DNA from: an uncultured Bacilli bacterium | Lineage (GTDB): Bacteria; Bacillota_I; Bacilli_A; RF39; UBA660 | NCBI GenBank assembly: GCA_947629475.1 | Contig: CANRDV010000013.1 | Coordinates: forward strand, 1-33,886 | Length of the DNA stretch: 33,886 bases | Direction of reading: 5' to 3' | Shown here: piece by piece, positions 1 through 5,467 of the stretch | Layout: the number at the start of each line of letters is the position of its first letter | Position numbering within the stretch: the stretch's first letter is position 1 | The notes under the pieces: generated by a model | What the model was told of the DNA's origin: nothing | Seen by the model: the letters and a program-made list of their open reading frames with translations, nothing else | Databases searched by the model: none | Translations under genes and position numbers: made by a program

Positions 1-1
1 T

Positions 2-192
2 AAACAGGTTGAGCGATAGTCAGCAAGTTTCTAGCCTCGGTTTTTGCTAGCGACCCTGATTTGATCAACCTGCTTATTAAAAATAACTTTTAACTAGTAT
101 TCTAGTAAAAAGCCTAAAAAACAGGTTGTTGACAAGCCAGCAAGTTTCTAGCCTCGATTTTGCTAGCGACCCTGACCAGCCAACCTGTTTTT
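2..192. repeat. Two tandem copies of a ~75-nt hairpin element
   Basis: Copy 1 spans about 2-76 and copy 2 about 118-192. Each is closed by a terminal inverted repeat (ACAGGTTG near the left end, CAACCTG near the right end). Each carries an almost identical ~38-nt core (21-59 and 138-175) containing CTAGC...GCTAGC and ending GACCCTGA. The 5-7 nt linkers between core and outer stem differ completely. The core can form CTAGC/GCTAG or, alternatively, AGCAA/TTGCT. Copy 2 is followed by T-runs on both strands, so either strand could be a transcribed RNA or a terminator. A conserved core with variable linkers suggests a structured RNA or a mobile hairpin. I do not recognise the family. Confidence 0.6.
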
Positions 193-257
193 AAAGCAGA
201 TTTTTCAAAATCAACCTAGTCCACATTGGAAAGAGTTGACCGAATATCTGCTTTTTC
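193..257 (+). terminator. Hairpin element followed by a T-run
   Basis: AAAGCAGAT (193-201) pairs with ATCTGCTTT (246-254) and is followed by Ts on the plus strand. The interior holds a second stem, TCAAC/GTTGA, and a small CCA/TGG hairpin, giving a stacked structure. It adjoins the two tandem hairpins but does not share their core. It may be an intrinsic terminator for a transcript entering from the left edge. Confidence 0.45.
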
Positions 258-304
258 TATTCTATTATATCGTTAAATATATAAGCAATTATTTAAACAA
301 ATTA

Positions 305-333
305 TTGACATTAAAGTCATATTATGATATATT
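305..333 (+). promoter_or_regulatory. Promoter for a small RNA
   Basis: TTGACA (305-310), a 17-nt spacer and TATATT (328-333) with an upstream TG (extended -10). The predicted start is near 340, immediately before the left arm of the hairpin at 342-411. No plus-strand coding region follows before that hairpin's T-run. Confidence 0.6.
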
Positions 334-339
334 ATTATC

Positions 340-416
340 AGAAATCAATGTCTCGAAAGCTCGATCTGCGTTAGTATTTATTACTGATGTTCCGAGTTGA
401 GATATTGATTTTTTTC
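340..416 (+). ncRNA. Probable ~75-nt structured small RNA, antisense to the end of the neighbouring gene
   Basis: A strong promoter ends just upstream. The closing stem AAATCAATGTCTC (342-354) with GAGATATTGATTT (399-411) is followed by a T-run to 415, so the RNA would end with its own terminator. An inner hairpin TTAGTA/TACTGA (371-387) fits inside. The right half overlaps the last ~35 nt of the minus-strand gene ending at 381 and could act in antisense or serve as that gene's 3' structure. I considered a hammerhead fold because of GAAA and CTGATG, but the order and core do not fit. Confidence 0.45.
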
Positions 417-1253
417 TAATCGTTGAACTCTATACTGATTTGTACCATCATGCATAGACCTAACTTCAATTTCTAAACTATATTTTATTCCGTTTATTTC
501 TAAATTATCAAAATAATAATTCCAATAAAAAATTTCATCTCTGTTTTTATTTTCGTTACTTTGACTAACCAATTTTATATGATTAATAATATTTCCTAAT
601 TCTGAAAATACTAATAAATGTTCTTTTAATAGGCTTCTTTGTTTACTACTATTAAATATTTTATTAATGCTTTCTTCTATTCCGTTATTTGATACTAAAA
701 TAAAATTATTTTTATTATTAAATATATTTTTTAAATTATAATTTTTGAAAATTTTTTTAGCAAGGGTTTTAGTATTATTTGAAGTCAAAGTATTAATATC
801 TATTTCTTCTAATTCTTTTATACTAGTATTCCATATTTTTACATTATCATTATAATTATTACCTTCATACGCAAATATTTCTTCAAAATTTTTATACCTA
901 TTTAATAAATTTAAATCAATAGGAATATTACCTTTAGTAACTTTAATCTTACTCCATACTTTATCTACTTTATTCCACATAGACTTAACATCTATTAATA
1001 AATCTTTAGTAATAAGATTATCCTTTAAAGATAAAATAGTCTTATATATCCTTTCAAATAAACTAGGACATTCTTTATAGATAACTTTAATAAACTCTTG
1101 ATTACAAAATATATTATCATTAATATAATTCATAATATCATTAGATATATAATTTATACCATATGATTGTTTTAAAGAATCTATTAAATAATTAAATTCT
1201 AAATTTTTATTTATATAGATTAAAAGTAGTCTTTTAAAACATGTATTTATCAT
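381..1253 (-). CDS. Protein with phage polyvalent-protein-like (LPD3/PBECR-type) C-terminus
   Basis: 290 residues, soluble, no signal peptide. Residues about 200-280 resemble the small domain at the end of phage polyvalent/MuF-associated proteins (LPD3, barnase-EndoU-ColicinE5/D-RelE-like group). The cues are a segment around LLVFSELGNIINHIKLV, then a beta-rich stretch with FDNLEINGIKYSLEIEV and HDGTNQYRVQRLE. The N-terminal 150 residues are helical and unrecognised. Start: ATG at 1253 has an AAGGAG Shine-Dalgarno and a TTGTAT-16-TATAAT promoter (1274-1301). No phage genes surround it, so it may be a phage remnant or a stand-alone nuclease/toxin-like protein. The last ~10 residues are encoded inside the small RNA hairpin. 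Domain assignment is from pattern memory and is moderate. Confidence 0.6.
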   Translation of the reverse strand: MINTCFKRLLLIYINKNLEFNYLIDSLKQSYGINYISNDIMNYINDNIFCNQEFIKVIYKECPSLFERIYKTILSLKDNLITKDLLIDVKSMWNKVDKVWSKIKVTKGNIPIDLNLLNRYKNFEEIFAYEGNNYNDNVKIWNTSIKELEEIDINTLTSNNTKTLAKKIFKNYNLKNIFNNKNNFILVSNNGIEESINKIFNSSKQRSLLKEHLLVFSELGNIINHIKLVSQSNENKNRDEIFYWNYYFDNLEINGIKYSLEIEVRSMHDGTNQYRVQRLEKNQYLNSEHQ

Positions 1254-1273
1254 TTTTAACTCCTTGTTTAAAT

Positions 1274-1301
1274 ATTATACAAGAATAAAATAATAATACA
1301 A
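1274..1301 (-). promoter_or_regulatory. Promoter of the 381-1253 gene
   Basis: On the minus strand TTGTAT (1296-1301), a 16-nt spacer and a perfect TATAAT (1274-1279). The start codon lies about 20 nt beyond the -10, giving a short leader with AAGGAG. Confidence 0.5.
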
Positions 1302-1371
1302 GGTTCATTTTAAATTTTTCTTGATATTTTTAAAAAAATAGTTCATACTAGTAATGTAGTAGGTGTTGTAT

Positions 1372-2667
1372 ATGAAAAAAAAGTTATTTGGAGTATTTAG
1401 TTTAATGATAGTAATTATAATTGTCTTAGTGATTACTACTATTAATAAAGATACTAACAAAACTAAAGTTAAAAATGATAATTTAAATAAAGAAAAAGAA
1501 ACTATAGAAGAAGATAGTTATATAGAAGTTATTCCTGATAATGCTAAAATTTATATAGAAGATTTAGATAATGAAGTTTTAAAAAGTCCACTTGAAATAA
1601 GTAATTTAAATGAAATTATCTTTAATAAAAGTGAATCGATGTATAATCTTGATGCTATTACTAGTATAAGCAGAAATGAAATTTTAAAACTAATAGATAC
1701 TTATAATTTACCAAGTCTTCCAAAATATAATAAAGATAAAGAAATTACAACTAATGATACTAAAGTAATTCTTGATAATAGAAATCTTGATGAAGTTAAA
1801 GATTTAGAAAGTATTCCTGATGGCGTTATAATTAAAAGAGCTAATTTAAGAAGTTTTCCTAGTAGTATAAACTTTTTTGAAAGTCCTAATCTTGAAAACT
1901 TTGATATGTTACAAGAAACTGAATTACTAGTTAATACAAGAGTCTTGATTTTACATGAAAGTAAAGATAGTAAATGGTATTTTGTTATTTCTCCTACTTA
2001 TGTAGGTTGGGTTTTAAAAGAAAATATTGCTTTATTAAATGATGAGGCCAGAGAGTTCTTCTTAAAACCTGAAAAATTTATTGTTATAACAGATGCTAGT
2101 CTAACTATTGATGATATTATTTTAGATATGAGTGTTAAATTACCTTATTTAGGAACTTCTGGTGATTTCTATCAAGTAAGTATTCCTGTTTTAGGTGCCA
2201 ATAATTTAGCAGTAAGAAAAACAATTAATATAAAAAAAGATAAAGCCCATATTGGATATCTTCCTTATACTAAAAGAAATGTTATAATAGAAGCATTCAA
2301 GTATGAAGGTGTTCCCTACTCTTGGAGTGGACTTGATAAAAATGTTGATTGTTCAAGTTTTGTTTCTAATATTTACAGAACCTTTGGCATTGAGTTTCCT
2401 AGAAATACTAGTAGTCAAAATAAAAGTGTTGGAGTAATTACTAGTCTTAAAGATAAAACAAATGAAGAAAAATTAAAACTTATTGAAAATAAAGCCCCAT
2501 TACTTTTATATCAATCAGGACATGTCCTTCTTTATATCGGAGAACATGATAATAAACATTATGTAATTCACGCATCAGGTGATAAAGCCAATTTAAAAGT
2601 TTTAGTTAATGACTTAGAAACTTCAAGACATTTAGCTAAAATCTATCAATTTAATGAAATTAAATAA
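1372..2667 (+). CDS. Membrane-anchored NlpC/P60 peptidoglycan endopeptidase with SH3 domains
   Basis: Cleaves peptide stems of peptidoglycan (family knowledge: gamma-D-Glu to diamino acid bond). 431 residues: a membrane anchor or uncleaved signal at about 5-24, a charged linker, an N-terminal stabilising region, SH3b-type segments around residues 145-220 and 235-305, then the NlpC/P60 domain. The triad is visible: Cys327 in VDCSSF, His384 in SGHVLLYIG and His400 in IHASG. The architecture matches the N-NLPC_P60/SH3/SH3/NLPC_P60 family. Start: an upstream in-frame GTG at 1363 is possible, but AGGTG at 1361-1365 places initiation at ATG 1372. It is monocistronic, with a terminator directly after the stop, and divergent from the 381-1253 gene. 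The role is probably wall remodelling or turnover outside the membrane. Confidence 0.88.
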   Translation: MKKKLFGVFSLMIVIIIVLVITTINKDTNKTKVKNDNLNKEKETIEEDSYIEVIPDNAKIYIEDLDNEVLKSPLEISNLNEIIFNKSESMYNLDAITSISRNEILKLIDTYNLPSLPKYNKDKEITTNDTKVILDNRNLDEVKDLESIPDGVIIKRANLRSFPSSINFFESPNLENFDMLQETELLVNTRVLILHESKDSKWYFVISPTYVGWVLKENIALLNDEAREFFLKPEKFIVITDASLTIDDIILDMSVKLPYLGTSGDFYQVSIPVLGANNLAVRKTINIKKDKAHIGYLPYTKRNVIIEAFKYEGVPYSWSGLDKNVDCSSFVSNIYRTFGIEFPRNTSSQNKSVGVITSLKDKTNEEKLKLIENKAPLLLYQSGHVLLYIGEHDNKHYVIHASGDKANLKVLVNDLETSRHLAKIYQFNEIK

Positions 2668-2687
2668 ACTCTTTGGAGTTTTTTTTC
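2666..2687 (+). terminator. Intrinsic terminator of the NlpC/P60 gene
   Basis: AACTC (2667-2671), a TTTG loop and GAGTT (2676-2680), followed by a run of eight Ts. The stem overlaps the TAA stop. Confidence 0.8.
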
Positions 2688-2695
2688 ATATTTGC

Positions 2696-2730
2696 TTGAC
2701 AAATGTTATATACTGTTATATAGTGTATAT
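2696..2730 (+). promoter_or_regulatory. Promoter and probable GntR operator
   Basis: TTGACA (2696-2701), a 17-nt spacer and TATAGT (2719-2724). An interrupted palindrome, ATATAC then 11 nt then GTATAT (2707-2729), covers the -10. YtrA-subfamily GntR repressors typically bind such sites in front of their own operon, so autorepression is inferred. Confidence 0.6.
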
Positions 2731-2742
2731 ATGAGGTGATGA

Positions 2743-3126
2743 ATTATTAAAATTATTATTAGTAATAGTAGTCCAATTCCTATCTACGAACAAATAAAAA
2801 ATGCTATCATCGAAGATATCATGAATGAGGAATTAAAAGAAAACGAACCTCTTCCTTCGATTAGAAATCTGGCAAGTGACCTAAAAATAAGTATCATGAC
2901 AATTAAGAAAGCTTACGATGAATTAGAAAATGATGGATATATCATGAGTGTTCAAGGAAAAGGAACTTTTATAGCACCCAAGAATAAAGAATTAATTAAG
3001 GAAAATGCTTGTAAAGAAATGGAAGACTACTTATTAAAAGCAAGTTTAATTGCTAAAAACTTTGAAATTAGTTTAGCTGAAATGAAAGAATTATTAAATA
3101 TTATTTATAGGAGTGATGAAAATTGA
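2743..3126 (+). CDS. GntR-family (YtrA-like) transcriptional regulator, start codon irregular
   Basis: A winged-helix repressor of the ABC cassette that follows. The protein reads IIKIIISNSSPIPIYEQI, then LPSIRNLASDLKISIMT, then YIMSVQGKGTF, the classic GntR DNA-binding domain with a short YtrA-type C-terminal helix (127 residues, normal length). The first ATG in this frame (2821) would delete about 26 conserved N-terminal residues. The conserved N-terminus instead begins at ATT 2743 or 2746, behind AGGTG (2734-2738). An ATG at 2739 lies in another frame and stops after three codons. Either ATT is the start codon or one extra A after ATG has broken the gene. Its stop overlaps the next start (TTGA at 3123-3126). 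Confidence 0.8.
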   Translation: MIKIIISNSSPIPIYEQIKNAIIEDIMNEELKENEPLPSIRNLASDLKISIMTIKKAYDELENDGYIMSVQGKGTFIAPKNKELIKENACKEMEDYLLKASLIAKNFEISLAEMKELLNIIYRSDEN

Positions 3127-3974
3127 AAAATGTAATTGAAATTAAAAATTTAGTAAAAAAGTATGATGAATTTACTTTAAAAGCTAATTTGGATATTCCA
3201 AGTGGCTTAATTATTGGTTTAATTGGAGAAAATGGAGCTGGGAAAACAACTTTGATTAAATGTATTTTAAATATTATTAATAACTATAAAGGTGAAGTTA
3301 AAATTTTTAACCTAGATAATAAAAAAGATTCTTTAAAAGAAGATATTGGAGTTGTTCTTGATAATTCTTTTTTTCCTGAAATTTTAAAAGTTAAAGATAT
3401 TAATACAATTATGAAAAGTATTTATCAAAAATGGGATTCTAATTTATTTTTTAAATATTTAAAGGAGTTTGAACTTCCAAATGACAAAATTTTAAAGGAA
3501 CTTTCAAAAGGAATGCTCAAAAAATTAGAAATAGCAACTGCTCTATCCCATCATCCAAAACTACTTATCTTGGATGAACCAACAAGTGGCTTAGACCCTG
3601 TTGTTAGAAGTGAGGTTTTAGAAATATTTCAAAACTTTATCTGTGATGAAGAGCATTCAATTATTTTATCAACCCATATCACGAGCGATTTAGAACATAT
3701 TGCTGATAGAATAATCTTTATTGATAATGGTAATATTGTCTCTAACCTAGAATACAACGAAATATTAGATAACTATGGTATTTTAAAGTGTGATTCAAAA
3801 ACATTTGAAAAGTTAGATAAATCAGATATTATTAAATATAAAAAGAATAAATATAACTATGAAGTATTAGTTAATAATAAAACTAAAGTAAAGAAAAAAT
3901 ATAAAGATGTTGTTGTTGATAAAATAACTTTAGAAGACTTTATGGTCTTAATGATTAAAGGAGGTAATGAATAA
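3123..3974 (+). CDS. ABC transporter ATP-binding protein (YtrB-like)
   Basis: Energises export through the adjacent permease. 283 residues with Walker A GENGAGKTT (near 36-44), a divergent signature LSKGM where LSGGQ is usual, Walker B LLILDEPTSGLDP and an H-loop ILSTH. The C-terminal ~70 residues form the usual accessory tail of ABC-2 type ATPases. TTG start at 3123, nine bases after AGGAG, overlapping the regulator's stop by four bases (TTGA). The following gene starts on the last base of its stop. The GntR-ATPase-permease arrangement is typical of YtrA-controlled cassettes that respond to cell-wall antibiotics or peptides in Firmicutes. The substrate is unknown. Confidence 0.88.
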   Translation: MKNVIEIKNLVKKYDEFTLKANLDIPSGLIIGLIGENGAGKTTLIKCILNIINNYKGEVKIFNLDNKKDSLKEDIGVVLDNSFFPEILKVKDINTIMKSIYQKWDSNLFFKYLKEFELPNDKILKELSKGMLKKLEIATALSHHPKLLILDEPTSGLDPVVRSEVLEIFQNFICDEEHSIILSTHITSDLEHIADRIIFIDNGNIVSNLEYNEILDNYGILKCDSKTFEKLDKSDIIKYKKNKYNYEVLVNNKTKVKKKYKDVVVDKITLEDFMVLMIKGGNE

Positions 3975-4600
3975 TGTTAGGTCTAATTAAAAAAGATTTA
4001 TTAATGTCAAGAAATACTTTAAAATTATATATAATAATCTTTATCTTTTATATCTTTTTAGCACTAAACGGCAATGATAGTTTATCTTTTATTCCCCCAT
4101 TTATAAGTGTTTTAGTAATGTTTACTACTTTTAGTTATGATAATTATAATAAGTTTGAAAGTTTTGCTTTTAGTTTTCCTAATGGAAGACGTGATATAGT
4201 AATCTCTAAATATCTAGCAACTATTATTTTAATGATTGCAACAACTCTTGTAACAATTATAACTTCACTTTTAATTGGAATAATTAATAATACCATTAAT
4301 TATCAAGAAACTATTTTTACTTTCTTTTATACCATTATGTTCTCAGTTATCTTTCTTGCTATTATATACCCTTTTATATTTAAATTTGGAATTGAAAAAG
4401 CAAGAATTATTATCTTTATCTTAATATTTGGTTTATCATTTATAATTGGAACTTTATTTAATTATCTAGATACTAATTTTCTAAATAATGTTCTTAATTT
4501 TATTTCTTATAATTACTTATTGTTACCTATTATCACTATAGCTATATTAATAATTTCTTATTTAATATCTAAACATTTTTATCTAAAGAAAGAATTTTGA
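3974..4600 (+). CDS. ABC-2 type transporter permease
   Basis: 208 residues with about six hydrophobic segments: near 14-32, 38-52, 78-103, 116-133, 142-162 and 178-197. The start MLGLIKKDLLMSRNTLK and the SFPNGRRDIVISKYLATI segment are typical of the small ABC-2 membrane protein family encoded beside GntR/ABC ATPases. The ATG overlaps the last base of the ATPase stop and has a good GGAGG. It is translationally coupled as the third gene of the cassette. I see no convincing terminator. The next promoter, for the antisense-type RNA, lies immediately downstream at 4609. Confidence 0.82.
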   Translation: MLGLIKKDLLMSRNTLKLYIIIFIFYIFLALNGNDSLSFIPPFISVLVMFTTFSYDNYNKFESFAFSFPNGRRDIVISKYLATIILMIATTLVTIITSLLIGIINNTINYQETIFTFFYTIMFSVIFLAIIYPFIFKFGIEKARIIIFILIFGLSFIIGTLFNYLDTNFLNNVLNFISYNYLLLPIITIAILIISYLISKHFYLKKEF

Positions 4601-4608
4601 AAATATAC

Positions 4609-4637
4609 TTGATTTTTAAAATAAAATATGATAATAT
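4609..4637 (+). promoter_or_regulatory. Promoter of the antitoxin-like RNA
   Basis: TTGATT (4609-4614), a 17-nt spacer and TAATAT (4632-4637) preceded by TG (extended -10). Transcription should start near 4644, nine bases beyond the permease stop plus the promoter length. No open reading frame of note follows. Confidence 0.65.
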
Positions 4638-4643
4638 GTATAC

Positions 4644-4764
4644 ATGAAGAGTTACTTCATAAAATAATAAAGGATATACCTAATTGTCAAGAGTTAGGTA
4701 CTAATCCAAATTAAGGTTTCAGCACACTAACAATCTATAGACAAAATCGTTAGTGTGCCTTTTA
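4644..4764 (+). ncRNA. Antitoxin-like RNA of a type I toxin-antitoxin locus
   Basis: A predicted ~120-nt RNA starting with a small hairpin ATGAAG/CTTCAT (4644-4660). A longer hairpin follows (4672-4707) with arms GGATATACCTAA and TTAGGTACTAATCC. It ends in the strong terminator at 4722-4764. It converges on the minus-strand peptide gene at 4765-4842 and the two transcripts overlap in the terminator. The leader of the peptide mRNA carries a closely similar hairpin sequence (4914-4943 on the minus strand). Because each hairpin is nearly self-complementary, the two RNAs could pair at both ends. Role inferred from layout. Confidence 0.55.
4722..4764. terminator. Shared bidirectional terminator of the convergent RNAs
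   Basis: GCACACTAAC (4722-4731) pairs perfectly with GTTAGTGTGC (4749-4758) and is followed by CTTTT on the plus strand. It lies directly after the stop of the minus-strand peptide gene, so it can end both transcripts, although the minus-side T-run is weak. Confidence 0.75.
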
Positions 4765-4842
4765 CTACCTAAGTAGTAGTAAAACGATTATGATGATTAA
4801 ACCTAAGATGATAACATTAAGAAATAACTCTCTTCCTGTCAT
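4765..4842 (-). CDS. 25-residue hydrophobic peptide, putative type I toxin
   Basis: The peptide starts MTGRELFLNV, continues as one unbroken Ile/Leu/Val membrane segment and ends LLLLR then TAG. ATG at 4842 sits nine bases behind a perfect GGAGG (4852-4856). Upstream is a perfect promoter, TTGACT-17-TATAAT (4952-4980), and a ~100-nt leader. In the leader, bases 4903-4916 are complementary to 4854-4867, which includes part of the ribosome-binding site, so translation is probably self-occluded. A tiny membrane peptide, structured leader, occluded RBS and convergent RNA are the features of Fst/TxpA/BsrG-type toxins. The sequence itself matches none I recall. Function (membrane toxin) is inferred. 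Confidence 0.65.
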   Translation of the reverse strand: MTGRELFLNVIILGLIIIIVLLLLR

Positions 4843-4853
4843 TCCACATCGCC

Positions 4854-4916
4854 TCCTTCGTAATATATTTTTTGGATGAAGTCCTAAGTTGGTAAAAGCG
4901 TCTATATTATAAAGGA
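4854..4916 (-). promoter_or_regulatory. Leader stem that sequesters the toxin ribosome-binding site
   Basis: On the mRNA, TCCTTTATAATATA (4916-4903) can pair with TATATTACGAAGGA (4867-4854) with one wobble and one mismatch in 14 positions. The right arm takes in the AAGGA of the Shine-Dalgarno. The loop holds GGACTTCATCC, partly complementary to the first hairpin of the convergent RNA. Confidence 0.55.
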
Positions 4917-4943
4917 TTAGCATCTAACGAATTAAGTATATCC
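4914..4943 (-). repeat. 5' hairpin of the toxin mRNA, inverted copy of 4672-4707
   Basis: Read on the minus strand it starts GGATATACTTAATT and ends GCTAATCC. The convergent RNA has GGATATACCTAATT and ends ACTAATCC at 4672-4707. Both are the first sizeable structure in their transcripts. The locus is therefore bounded by inverted copies. Confidence 0.6.
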
Positions 4944-4951
4944 ATGATTTA

Positions 4952-4980
4952 ATTATATAACAATGATATACTTAAGTCAA
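4952..4980 (-). promoter_or_regulatory. Promoter of the toxin-like mRNA
   Basis: Minus strand TTGACT (4975-4980), 17-nt spacer, perfect TATAAT (4952-4957). The spacer and flanks (ATTGTTATATAATTAA) are shared with the toxin-like promoter at 22359-22387, which supports common ancestry of the two loci. Confidence 0.8.
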
Positions 4981-5078
4981 CTAAAAAATACAAATATTTC
5001 ATAAAAAGACACTTTAAATGTAACTATGATACATAAAATTATAACCTAAAAAATTTTTTTAATAATAATAAAAAAATA

Positions 5079-5107
5079 TTGTCAAAATAAATACTTTATG
5101 GTAAACT
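5079..5107 (+). promoter_or_regulatory. Promoter of tRNA-Glu
   Basis: TTGTCA (5079-5084), 17-nt spacer and TAAACT (5102-5107) with TG one base upstream (extended -10). The tRNA begins 23 bases after the -10. The preceding ~100 bases (4981-5078) are AT-rich with nothing recognisable. Confidence 0.5.
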
Positions 5108-5129
5108 ATTAATATCATTTTTAAGAAAT

Positions 5130-5205
5130 GGTCTGTTGGTGAAGCGGTTAACACACCACCCTCTCAAGGTGGCATCCACGGGTTCAAACCCCGTACAGAC
5201 TACCA
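5130..5205 (+). tRNA. tRNA-Glu (anticodon CUC)
   Basis: 76 nt including encoded CCA. The 7-bp acceptor stem GGTCTGT/ACAGACT starts with a G-U pair, followed by discriminator A. The anticodon stem CCACC/GGTGG encloses the loop CTCTCAA, giving CUC, which reads GAG. The T-arm is GGGTTCAAACCCC-like. The body resembles Bacillus tRNA-Glu(UUC). A CUC isoacceptor is unexpected in such an AT-rich genome, where the UUC form normally suffices. Confidence 0.93.
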
Positions 5206-5212
5206 AATGAAA

Positions 5213-5236
5213 ATAACACCCTTAGGTGTTTTTTAT
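5213..5236. terminator. Bidirectional terminator between tRNA-Glu and the TPR operon
   Basis: AACACC (5215-5220), a CTTA loop and GGTGTT (5225-5230), followed by Ts on the plus strand and preceded by As that give a U-rich tail on the minus strand. It ends the tRNA transcript and the convergent operon. Confidence 0.8.
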
Positions 5237-5454
5237 TTTATCTTTTTAACTTTACTTCCATAAAAGATACCATCAGATGTTGCTGGTAAAAATATTTCTC
5301 CCATTTTATTTATAACTAAATTAGATTCAAAACCATCTACTCCCATCTTACTTAAAACATAATTACTTTTATATTCTTTAATATACATATAAAACTCAAT
5401 TAAATTATTATATATTTCTTGTAAATAAAGAAATAATCTATCTTCTAACATCAT
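5233..5454 (-). CDS. Small hypothetical protein
   Basis: 73 residues, MMLEDRLFLYLQ at the start, an amphipathic N-terminal helix and a GFESNLVINKMGEIFLP segment that looks beta-rich. No domain recognised, no membrane segment. AGAGGT lies just upstream and either of two adjacent ATG codons (5454 or 5451) could initiate. It is 13 nt after the TPR gene and is the last gene of that operon, before the shared terminator. Function unknown. Confidence 0.6.
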   Translation of the reverse strand: MMLEDRLFLYLQEIYNNLIEFYMYIKEYKSNYVLSKMGVDGFESNLVINKMGEIFLPATSDGIFYGSKVKKIK

Positions 5455-5467
5455 TCTTACCTCTTTC

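Noticed and set aside
1-192. Integron attC sites or a CRISPR fragment
   Set aside because: Two copies only, the conserved part is the core rather than the ends, there are no uniform spacers, and the RYYYAAC/GTTRRRY boxes do not fit. No integrase or cas gene.
340-416. Hammerhead ribozyme
   Set aside because: GAAA and CTGATG are present, but the third conserved A after CTGATG is missing and stem order does not give a hammerhead core.
3124-4600. TGA as tryptophan (Mycoplasma code 4)
   Set aside because: Conserved Trp codons inspected in long genes such as rpoD are TGG and I noticed no internal TGA. gntR, the permease and dnaG end naturally at TGA.
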